The notes below the pieces were generated by a model that worked only from the letters and a program-made list of their open reading frames with translations, was not told the origin of the DNA and did no database searches. A stretch of DNA of 64,000 nucleotides from Antedon mediterranea (taxonomy: Eukaryota > Echinodermata > Crinoidea > Comatulida > Antedonidae): contig NC_092671.1 in assembly GCF_964355755.1 (NCBI RefSeq), positions 18,998,001 to 19,062,000 on the forward strand, written 5' to 3'. Shown here piece after piece: positions 25,745 through 34,988 of the stretch (position 1 is its first letter; every line of letters begins with the position of its first letter). The position numbers and the translations under genes are program-made.

Positions 25745-25860
25745 ACTATCTTGTACGTACGACTTATTATCTCGTACGTACGACTTATTATCTCGTACGT
25801 ACGAGTTATTATCTCGTACGTACGACTTATTATATTGTACTCTTGTGCGTACGTCGTGTA
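25745..25860. repeat. CGTACGTACG-containing tandem repeat, copy 1
   Basis: About four units of ~22 bp, each carrying the palindrome CGTACGTACG followed by (A/C)NTTATTATCT. The same unit in opposite orientation makes the array at 31099-31325. Immediately upstream the words TACGAAGCCCCATTAGGGACAT (25700-25721) reappear inverted at about 31941-31964, linking both arrays to a common larger repeat. Confidence 0.9.
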
Positions 25861-25870
25861 CAACCGCTAA

Positions 25871-26013
25871 TGCTTGGTTCCCACTAGAGATGCAACACGT
25901 AACGCAACGTGAGTGAATTGACCAATCACAAGCGATGGATTATCCGAACTGCCGCTTGTCATTTGTTGCGTTGCGTTTACGCCCTTGCGTTACGTTCTAG
26001 TGGGAACCAAGCT
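25871..26013. mobile_element. Short MITE with GCTTGGTTCCCACTAG ends
   Basis: Inverted ends GCTTGGTTCCCACTAG and CTAGTGGGAACCAAGC bound a ~140 bp element whose inner parts (ACGTAACGCAACG and CGTTGCGTTTACG) are also inverted. TAA (extendable to TAATG) lies on both sides. Local degenerate copies of the host word CCGCTAATGTAG at about 26076 show what the empty site looks like, supporting a TAA-type duplication as used by PIF/Harbinger elements. A related but decayed copy is at 44165-44325 and a half copy at 32975-33032. Confidence 0.85.
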
Positions 26014-26304
26014 TAATGTAGAAAACGCAAGCTAAAATGTCGAAACAACCGTTAATGTAGAACAATCCACCGCTAATGTAGATGTAAAGTATCAGTCTAT
26101 CCACCTCTCTCGTAAGCGACAAACTTTCTAAAAAACGACCATCCATCCAACTCTGCTATTCTCCGAATCGTTTCTAGGCTATATATTTTCTGCTTTTGAG
26201 GGGGTAGTGCAGTTGATGATTGTTTATGAAGGGTGATCAGGTCGTTCGATAGAGTTACCAGTGTAGTGTGGATCGTGGTCGTCCTCTATACTTTTGTTGC
26301 TTAC

Positions 26305-26405
26305 ATTTTTCAAAATAATAGTTTTGCTTTATTGGCTGGGACTTCCTTTTGCAATCTGAGGGTGTGACCTAATAACCGCCATCTCGATTCCAAAATGTCC
26401 AAAAT
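26305..26405 (-). pseudogene. LINE reverse transcriptase C-terminal remnant
   Basis: The minus strand reads SRWRLLGHTLRLQKEVPANK, the characteristic RRWRWLGHVLR segment found downstream of the reverse transcriptase in several non-LTR retrotransposon ORFs. Only about 30 residues are recognisable and no RT catalytic motif is near, so it is a decayed fragment. Confidence 0.6.
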
Positions 26406-26612
26406 TATAAGGTTCACAAATATCAAAATTTGAAAAACAATTATTACGATGATGAATGACTTATAATATAATAGAAAAATAATAACAAAACAATAATTAT
26501 AAAACCCGATGAATTTATTATAAATCATCTGTATGCCGATATTTTTGTAGAGGACAATTACTTTCTCTCATTCTAATCATAGAAACGTTGAACAAAAACT
26601 TAAAATAATCTT

Positions 26613-28497
26613 AAAACATGTAGCAATATAATGTTACCTTAGTAATAGGCATAAGTATGGTATTAAACATGTATCAATGCTACCTTAGTAATAGGCATAA
26701 GTATGGTATTAAACATGTATCAATATAATGTTACCTTAGTAATAGGCATAAGTATGGTATTAAACATGTAGCAATATAATGCTACCTTAGTAATAGGCAT
26801 AAGTACGGTATTAAACATGTAGCAATATAATGCTACCTTAGTAATAGGCATAAGTATGGTATTAAACATGTAGCAATATAATGCTACCTTAGTAATAGGC
26901 ATAAGTATGGTATTAAACATGTATCAATATAATGCTACCTTAGTAATAGGCATAAGTATGGTATTAAACATGTAGCAATATAATGCTACCTTAGTAATAG
27001 GCATAAGTATGGTATTAAACATGTAGCAATATAATGCTACCTTAGTAATAGGCATAAGTATGGTATTAAACATGTAACAATATAATGCTACCTTAGTAAT
27101 AGGCATAAGTATGGTATTAAACATGTAGCAATATAATGCTACCTTAGTAATAGGCATAAGTATGGTATTAAACATGTATCAATATAATGCTACCTTAGTA
27201 ATAGGCATAAGTATGGTATTAAACATGTATCAATATAATGCTACCTTAGTAATAGGCATAAGTATGGTATTAAACATGTATCAATATAATGCTACCTTAG
27301 TAATAGGCATAAGCATGGTATTAAACATGTAGCAATATAATGCTACCTTAGTAATAGGCATAAGTATGGTATTAAACATGTAGCAATATAATGTTACCTT
27401 AGTAATAGGCATAAGTATGGTATTAAACATGTATCAATATAATGCTACCTTAGTAATAGGCATAAGTATGGTATTAAACATGTATCAATATAATGCTACC
27501 TTAGTAATAGGCATAGGTATGGTATTAAACATGTATCAATATAATGCTACCTTAGTAATAGGCATAAGTATGGTATTAAACATGTATCAATATAATGCTA
27601 CCTTAGTAATAGGCATAAGTATGGTATTAAACATGTAACAATATAATGCTACCTTAGTAATAGGCATAAGTATGGTATTAAACATGTATCAATATAATGC
27701 TACCTTAGTAATAGGCATAAGTATGGTATTAAACATGTATCAATATAATGCTACCTTAGTAATAGGCATAAGTATGGTATTAAACATGTAGCAATATAAT
27801 ACTACCTTAGTAATAGGCATAAGTATGGTATTAAACATGTATCAATATAATGCTACCTTAGTAATAGGCATAAGTATGGTATTAAACATGTAGCAATATA
27901 ATGCTACCTTAGTAATAGGCATAAGCATGGTATTAAACATGTAGCAATATAATGTTACCTTAGTAATAGGCATAAGTATGGTATTAAACATGTATCAATA
28001 TAATGCTACCTTAGTAATAGGCATAAGTATGGTATTAAACATGTAGCAATATAATACTACCTTAGTAATAGGCATAAGTATGGTATTAAACATGTATCAA
28101 TATAATTCTACCTTAGTAATAGGCATAAGTATGGTATTAAACATGTATCAATATAATGCTACCTTAGTAATAGGCATAAGTATGGTATTAAACATGTAGC
28201 AATATAATGCTACCTTAGTAATAGGCATAAGCATGGTATTAAACATGTAGCAATATAATGTTACCTTAGTAATAGGCATAAGTATGGTATTAAACATGTA
28301 TCAATATAATGCTACCTTAGTAATAGGCATAAGTATGGTATTAAACATGTAGCAATATAATGCTACCTTAGTAATAGGCATAAGTATGGTATTAAACATG
28401 TAGCAATATAATGCTACCTTAGTAATAGGCATAAGTATGGTATTAAACATGTAGCAATATAATGCTACCTTAGTAATAGGCATAAGTATGGTATTAA
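26613..28497. repeat. 51 bp tandem array, about 37 copies
   Basis: The unit is built on CTTAGTAATAGGCATAAGTA, then TGGTATTAAACATGTA, then GCAATATAATGCTAC. The first spacing is 46 bp (one unit lacks five bases); the rest are 51 bp. Because 51 is 17 codons, long open frames run through on both strands (minus-strand 17-residue repeat beginning MFNTILMPITKVAL), but they have no independent support as genes. Variants (GTAGC/GTATC, GCTACC/GTTACC/ACTACC, AAGCATGG) recur in blocks. One 5-6 unit block near 27775-28060 is repeated at about 28030-28330, showing higher-order duplication. It lies between divergent GPD1 and the kelch gene. Confidence 0.97.
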
Positions 28498-28984
28498 AAA
28501 ACCACTGGTGCCGTGATCAGCGTGATGTTAAAGGTTGGGCAGAATACGTCGTGCCTTTAAAGATTAAAGAGCTCTTAATTAATAGAAAAAGTGTCAAAGA
28601 TGTTATCACTATTCGTTTTGATTTCTAAAGTTCTGAAGATATCAGTATGTGTAAGTGTCAACATTCAGTAAATCAAAAATAAGTTTTATGATGATTTTGT
28701 TTTATTTGAAAAATCCTAAATTGACACATACTCTGTGCTTCTTAATATTATTTATAATATCCTAATTTTTGCCTCAAACGATGGTAGATAGTCAGTGTCT
28801 ACTTTTAAACTGATATACTGTAGCTTACACTCTTATCCTTTTAATTTTCGTTATATTTTACTATATTTTAAAATCGCTTTAATCAGGGAAGAGTGAAATT
28901 GAAATTGTATTTACAATTCTTCCCTGCTTTAATGATGATAGTTCAATGTCTTCAAAATTATAAAAGGCAAGAAAGTCAATATAC

Positions 28985-29065
28985 GTTTTAGTGGCGTGCA
29001 ACGCGACTCTACATCTCACTATGTCGGTCAGTTGGTCGGTAAACACTAACTTTAGCACGCGACTG
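28985..29065 (-). mobile_element. Microsatellite-hairpin element, truncated copy B
   Basis: Read on the minus strand it carries GGCTGCAGTCGCGTGCT, GTGTTTACCGACC, CCGACATAGTG and an imperfect hairpin AGTCGCGTTGCACGCCACT, the same order as 38347-38505. It is shorter and has almost no GACA microsatellite. Confidence 0.65.
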
Positions 29066-29129
29066 CAGCCATGTAAATGGTTAACCTAACTTTAAAAGCA
29101 ACACAAACATAAAAGAACAAGGCCAACAG

Positions 29130-29232
29130 CCATTAAGTCGCGTGCTACAATGCATAGTGATACCGGACCGACAGACAAACAGACCAACAGACAGACAGAC
29201 AGACGGACCGACCGACATAGTGAACTATACTG
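29130..29232 (+). mobile_element. Microsatellite-hairpin element, copy C without terminal hairpin
   Basis: GTCGCGTGCT, GCATAGTGATACCGGACCG, a (GACA)n/(GACC)n tract and CATAGTGAACTATA follow in order. The AGTCGCG hairpin found in other copies is missing, so the 3' end is truncated or replaced. It faces copy B. Confidence 0.7.
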
Positions 29233-29292
29233 ACCGAAATTACTGAACATGTTTAAAAATGTTGAAATGTTTAAAAACATTTATATTTTTTT

Positions 29293-29935
29293 AATTTACA
29301 CGTGCGTAGCCTGTCACTTTTGACGTGCTCGTATAACGTAATTTCGAGTTGAAAAGTAAGTCAAGAAAACAGAAATCGGGCAAGAAGAGTGCGCAATAAC
29401 ATTTAACGCGCAGTGCGCGCGCAAAAATCTGCGCACTCATGGCAATTTTGTAAACGCTTAAAATTGCCTGAAACGTACTCTTATTTCATCGAAAATAAAT
29501 TTTGAACATTTTAAGCGCGCTTACGCATGCGTTACATGCGCTACGCACGTAATTGTATTGCCATATGATGATTTATGCCCTGAAATTTATGAGTACCAAA
29601 TTTTATTTAATTGTGATTCATGGTTGTTAAGATATGATTACAAACGTGATTTCGTTAAATCGTGCGTAGACCGCGTAATTTTTTATTGCGCATCGTGAAA
29701 ACATAACCACATCGATTCCTGGCCATAAGGAATATTCTGTGAAAAATTGACTTAGCTAGATTAAACTGATATCAAGATAAGGTCATAAAGCGATAAAACG
29801 CATAGTGATACCGGACCGACAGACAGACAGACAGACAGACAGACCGACAGACAGACCGACAGACAGACCGACAGACAGACAGACAGACAGACCGACCGAC
29901 ATAGTGAACTATAGAGTCGCTTCCACGCGACTAAA
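29293..29935 (+). mobile_element. Microsatellite-hairpin element, full copy D
   Basis: The body 29293-29760 is the inverted counterpart of 22560-23035. It continues with AAAGCGATAAAACGCATAGTG, ATACCGGACCGACAG, a ~75 bp GACA/GACC microsatellite (29815-29900), the small palindrome ATAGTGAACTAT, and an AGTCGC-TTCCA-CGCGACT hairpin ending in CTAAAA. It is the longest member in the window and joins the long body seen in copy A to the short tail seen in copies B, C and E. Non-coding; the open frame across the microsatellite is an artefact. Confidence 0.75.
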
Positions 29936-30192
29936 AACAGTGTGTCTCCATAAACTCTTTACAGAGCCATACTTTTGGAGCAAGGGGGACACTGGAGATG
30001 TTTCACAAGATGTCCAGCAGGTGGTCGATTCTGTGGAAGATAGCTCAAACAGCTCAAAGTCGAATGTTCTCAACACTGGAGGAATTTGCTTTCTCTCCTC
30101 ATGCAGTTCTTGATAAATGTCAAGGATCATCGTCCTGTTCTTGTGTTTCAAAAGGTCTCTTTGTGATGTCAGAAGATGACGTACATTTCTCA

Positions 30193-30233
30193 CTGTTTAG
30201 TAACATTTCTGGCCCAGAAATGTTACTAAACAG
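30193..30233. repeat. Perfect 41 bp palindrome
   Basis: 20 bp arms CTGTTTAGTAACATTTCTGG and exact complement around a single central C. It abuts the next palindrome with no spacer. Confidence 0.95.
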
Positions 30234-30290
30234 GTAGGCCTACCCCAGAATACATGTGCCCAGGGCACATGTATTCTGGGGTAGGCCTAC
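30234..30290. repeat. Perfect 57 bp palindrome
   Basis: 28 bp arms beginning GTAGGCCTACCCCAGAATAC and their exact complement around a single central A. It is contiguous with the 41 bp palindrome, so 98 bp consists of two hairpins back to back inside the kinase pseudogene. Confidence 0.95.
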
Positions 30291-31098
30291 AAAGTGACAT
30301 GAATCCCACTATAGCACCACATGACTTCATCCTAGCACAACCGTGGTCACACAGTTTTGGTACAAACTTTTTGTCTAAAAGAATGTTATGTTGGCGGGCT
30401 TTATCCTGGTGGATTATCTGGGGACTATGCTTGTGTATAACTACGAAACACCTACAACACCAGTTGCAGCAACTGCCACTTTCCTATTTCGTTTCCTCCA
30501 TGTTTTGCCAATAGATGAATTCAGTAATGATAGACATAAATGATGTTCCAGAGGCAAATTCCAATGAACTTTTCAATATTCTTGTGTGCGAGTTGTTGGT
30601 CTATTAGAGCCTCCCTTATAATCCGCTTCTTCGGACGCTTGCCCTTTCTCAACTTCACTTTCTTTACGGCAACATGCTCATATTGGTACATTCCCTTGAA
30701 TACTTCTCCAAATGAGCCCTGAGCAATAGTCCTCTTGTAATCACAATCAAGATGAGATGACTTTATGGTTAGAGGGGTGGAGAATTCTAGGTTGTTTTTA
30801 ACAGGAACTGTTGTAATTAATTAGACAAACTTGCGCCTGGTTTAAAATCTCTATAACTTCTCTCACATCACATTCGCTGTATGTCAGCTTACACTTAACA
30901 GTGGCAAAAGCCAGGTTTGTCAACCACATATACACTCCTCCTGAATACACAGACTGGCCATCCCATTTGATAGAGAGTAGTAGGCCTACTATAGACTAGA
31001 GCCAGTCTAGCTCATCAGGTTGTCAACAAGCAGGCCACATGTCAATGTGCGCACACGTGGTTCATGGTTCAATTACACGTGTGACGTATACAAGATAA

Positions 31099-31325
31099 CG
31101 CGTACGTACGAGTTATTATCTCGTACGTACGAGATAATAACTCATACGTACGAGATAATAACTCGTACGTACGAGATAATAACTCGTACGTACGAGAAAA
31201 TAACACGTACGTACGAGATAATAAGTCGTATGTACGAGAAAATAACACGTACGTACGAGATAATAAGTCGTACGTACGTGATAATAACGCGTACGTACGA
31301 GATATCTAAGTCGTACGTACGAATT
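31099..31325. repeat. CGTACGTACG-containing tandem repeat, copy 2
   Basis: About ten ~21 bp units of CGTACGTACGAGATAATAA(C/G)T with scattered changes (GAAAATAAC variants alternate in the middle). It is in opposite orientation to 25745-25860. Each unit contains a 10 bp self-complementary core. Open frames on both strands follow from the 21 bp period. Confidence 0.93.
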
Positions 31326-31769
31326 GTGGAGGCTTTTTTTTTTCAAAACGTCAATATCATTATTTACTTTCCGAAAAAAGTTAAAGAATCATTATATATC
31401 TAAATATTATACTGCTTAGTTAATATGCGTATTATCATTATTTATACTCATATACTATTTATGTCTTACACAAAATATTAGTTGTTGTTTATTATTGCAA
31501 TCTTTAATCTATACTATATATAATGTATATATAGTATATACTATATATATACTGGAATTATAATTTATGTATACATATTTTTTTTTTTTCATTTACCAAT
31601 ATCGGTAGTTATTTCATTTATAATTATCATGAAACTATTGAAATATAATTTAAATAATTTTTATAAAGAAGATGTTAGTTATGTTATTATACTGTAATTT
31701 TTTATCCTAAATTATATAATTATATATTCTAGGTTATTTTTATTTTTTTAGTAATGTGTTTTGTTATGG

Positions 31770-31940
31770 GTCCCTACGAGACAAGTTTTTAACTTCTAGA
31801 AGGGATCCATGATAATAATGACTACCAATTACTGCTTTATCTATGTTCACTTTAATATCTTTTTTCTGTTTTGTATATATTCATTCATTATTATCTAAAT
31901 AAATATTATCTGAATTATCTGAATTATCTGAATTACATAT
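31770..31940 (+). mobile_element. LINE 3' tail with short terminal repeats
   Basis: GGGTCCCTACGAGACAAG then CTAGAAGGGATCCATGATAA, an AT-rich stretch and four TATCTGAAT-type repeats (about 31896-31936). This is the look of CR1-like LINE 3' ends, which finish in short tandem repeats. No coding part is present. Confidence 0.45.
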
Positions 31941-32379
31941 GTCCCCAATGGGGCTTCGTAGGGATTAGGCTTTCGTACAAATATAAATAGTCTAATCTTT
32001 TCAACTGTTGATATTTCACATTCATTTTAAATTTTCCTGTAACCTTTTGAAAAAGTTTATTTTAATAAAGTTATTGATATTTTTGACACTAAAAAATCAA
32101 GGAAAATATTCTATAAAAATAAAGAAATTCCTTTTTATCGTCAAAAAGGATATCTGTAAAGTTTAATAGGCCCACCTGCATGGTATATGCGGTCATATAT
32201 AACTATTTTATATTTTGTTGATCTATAATATTACGCCATTCGATATATTTCTGTTATTCAATTACCACGACCCCTAAACTGTTAATCATTAGTTCACACA
32301 TCATCACCACATACAGATTTGTCTCTTCAATGTCACAATGTCATAGGTCAATGTTATAATAAGATTCCATAACGACTTG

Positions 32380-32633
32380 ACCTAGTTGGGCCTATATGCC
32401 TTATATGGCCAGAACAGCTGCCGTCAGCGAACGACTCTTCTCATCATCATCTCTCTACATCACTGGTACCATAGTGACGTAGACATCTTGCGCAAGTTAA
32501 TTATCGACTATACCAATCCACTGAGACCACGTATGAAATATTTACTATTTATGAGACGACGTTTTCATGACCTTTGTAATCATCCCGAATATTTCTTTAT
32601 TTCTTTCCTGGAAGCTGATTATTATAAATAAGG
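32380..32633 (+). other. Possible 5' untranslated exon of the kelch-like gene
   Basis: A less AT-rich stretch (about 40% GC against roughly 30% around it) ends at a strong splice donor, AAGG|GTAAGT, at 32634. It contains an 81-codon open frame that stops just before the donor and resembles no family. Its place upstream and on the same strand as the kelch gene fits a non-coding leader exon. No transcript evidence is available. Confidence 0.3.
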
Positions 32634-33068
32634 GTAAGTTCATTAAGTTGATTGAGAAGTTACATTAATTGGACATTCTTTTGTTGTTGGGTTTTACGCT
32701 ATATAAACTGTGATAAAGTGTCGTCTGTAGTTTCTTTATCTATTATTTGTCATAATTCGTGTTGACACTTACTTATAATTTCATATTAATATTTATACCT
32801 GACCCAAGTCAGCAGAAGATTCCTGAAATTCACAATGTCTGTCACAATATTATCATGATGCAGTAGTCAAGGAAACGGTTATCGTCACATCATGTGCAAA
32901 TGTCGAAATGTTTAAAGTATAATATTCTAAAGAATAATCATATAGTGAAGAAGGACGTATATAGACAAAATAAAATTACTTGCGTTGCGCTTACGTCATT
33001 ATTTTTGTTGCGTTCTAGTTGCAACCAAGCTTTACAACAGGCTGCTTTGGTCAATTAAAGTTTTTAGA

Positions 33069-33149
33069 AGCATGCCTCTACAATAAGTTAATTGTAGCAT
33101 GCCTCTACAATAAGTTAATTGTAGCATGCCTCTACAATAAGTTAATTGT
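33069..33149. repeat. Tandem repeat, 3 x 27 bp
   Basis: The unit AGCATGCCTCTACAATAAGT followed by TAATTGT starts at 33069, 33096 and 33123, with identical copies. Confidence 0.93.
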
Positions 33150-34379
33150 ATAAACATAATAGCATAATAAGAAAATGTAAACCCAGAAAACATCTATTTT
33201 CAAAATGTAATTTTAGTGAATTCTTATATAACGCATATGCCAAACTCTCAATACACTGTACAAAAATTGTCAAAGTCAAACTGGAAATTTTGCAAAATAA
33301 AGGTTTCAGCTGTGTCTTTAGAATAAACCTTGTAGGTCAAGCACTTCAATAGTACACGCGTAAATAAATCAGATTGTTTCATCTGTTTTTACTGATAACT
33401 GTTCAGCATTTAATTTTGTTTCATTTAAGTAATAAAGGTGTGATTTACTTATGATAGATGTGTATCATTACTTACGATATTAAAAACAATAGGTCATTAT
33501 TTTAACCTCATACATCATATAGTGTATATACCTACTAATTGCATCAATGATGAACGCCATTTGTTATAATGGTGATAATTTATTAACTTCAAATTTAACA
33601 TACAAATATTTATAATAAACAAGATTTATATTTAAATTGAACTTTACTATTCATCTAACTGAACAGTTGGCCGATTGGTCACTTATTGTCAATTAAATAT
33701 TGTTTTTCCATCCCATTTTTTTTTTGCTTAGCTTTTTGTTTTATTAATTACGACATTAATGAATGAATAACTTAAATACGGGTTTCTAGAGTATTGTGTG
33801 TTTCTTTGTTTAAATGGTAAAAAAATGGACCTATAAATTGGATAAATCTATGGTAAAAGTTCACAGGATATATAAACCATTAAAATAGGCCAGGTGAATA
33901 GCCTGTCTCTTACATTATACGATTATTCATTCATCGTTCATTCATTTATTCATCAGTGGAAAATTACTTCTATTTATTGTCATTTGCATATCAATTTACA
34001 TAGAAATTATGTTTGCTCTGAGATATACAAAAACAACTACAAAGTGTCACATCACTCTCGTACGGTATACTGACAAGCATTCGAGTGTTTAACTTAAAGC
34101 CCACCGCTATTGTTTCCATCTCAATCTCGTTTCTGGTTTGTAAAAAAAAAAAACAATTACTGCAAATAAATATTGTTCATTGAAACTACACGGAATACAT
34201 TTCCATCTTTATTGGAATGAATTGATAGAATGCGATTGTCAAAAATATAATCTTATTATAACCATCATCATAATTGTCATCAGAGTTATGTAATTGCATT
34301 TTTACAAATCATTAATTAACCAGGACACAAATTAATATTCTTGATCATGAACCGAATAATCATTCCATTATTATAATCA

Positions 34380-34490
34380 TGATCAACATCATCATTGTTT
34401 TATTTTATTTTTTTATTATTAAACTTTGTTTAATGAGGGTGACTCAAAACAGCCGAGGCTGATATGCATGAGGCCCTCAGCACGATAAAA
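34380..34490 (-). mobile_element. LINE 3' tail (same family as 62750-63085)
   Basis: On the minus strand GTCACCCTCATTAAACAAAG leads into an A/T-rich tail, matching GATCACCCTCATTAAATATT at about 63045-63065. Only the 3' end is present. Confidence 0.5.
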
Positions 34491-34988
34491 ACGAAACACG
34501 TTATTATCATCTTAACAATATCGCTTTACCTTATCAGGAACTTTTAATTTTGTATTTATACCGGGATACCACAAAACTATTGACTCAATTGTGTTTGGAG
34601 TTGATAGAGTATACCTATTGCATATGCCCTCTATGGAATGTGCCCGCGGGAGAGAAAAGCAACTCGTGGACATCGTCCTACACGATTATAAAACATTATC
34701 TAAATATGTCAACCGGCCTAAATATTTAAAATCAATCGCTTAACAAATTAAGATTAAATACGAATACATATTGGATAAGGGTATATTATTTATTTATTGG
34801 TAAACTTGATGACAATTAAATTAATTAGGGACCATCTGTTTTGCGTCTTAGTACGGCGTTCATAATCAAAGCATATGATATCATAGTCTATAAATATGTA
34901 ACGTTTTGAGAAGACTCACATATGTACGCAAGAAGAGGCAAGGGTAGGAACGTTAGGTCTGTAGAAAAGGTTTTTCAAGAAGACAGAA

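Larger units (their letters stand above)
29941..30990 (-). pseudogene. Broken intronless protein-kinase-like gene
   Basis: On the minus strand, an open segment (about 30990-30820) containing GGVYMWLTNLAFATVKCK precedes a kinase N-lobe (about 30735-30550). That lobe has IAQGSFGEVFKG (glycine loop with the first Gly replaced by Ala), HVAVKKVKL (the ATP lysine) and IIREALIDQQLAHKNIEKF (helix C glutamate). In another frame, about 30440-30295 gives IIHQDKARQHNILLDKKF (HRD changed to HQD) and LCDHGCARM (DFG changed to DHG). The frames are broken by stops and shifts. The activation segment then stops at two abutting palindromes (30193-30290). Beyond them an open minus frame (30193-29941) with DLLKHKNRTMILDIYQELHE continues, family not recognised. 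Lack of introns suggests a retrocopy or element cargo. It belongs to the protein kinase superfamily, possibly TKL-like. Confidence 0.65.
31950..34988. other. Region upstream of the kelch-like gene
   Basis: Mostly AT-rich. Contents include a half MITE (32975-33032), a 3 x 27 bp tandem (33069-33149), a LINE tail (34380-34490) and a possible 5' exon (32380-32633). An in-frame TAG at 34962-34964 lies 8 codons before the kelch start. No other gene is supported. Confidence 0.55.

Noticed and set aside
26720-27638. Open frames of 60-83 codons in the 51 bp array as genes
   Set aside because: They follow automatically from a 51 bp period without stops and occur on both strands; no start context, splice sites or family similarity.
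29805-30113. 102-codon plus-strand frame starting with an Asp/Arg/Gln/Thr repeat
   Set aside because: It translates a GACA/GACC microsatellite and then the antisense of the kinase pseudogene.
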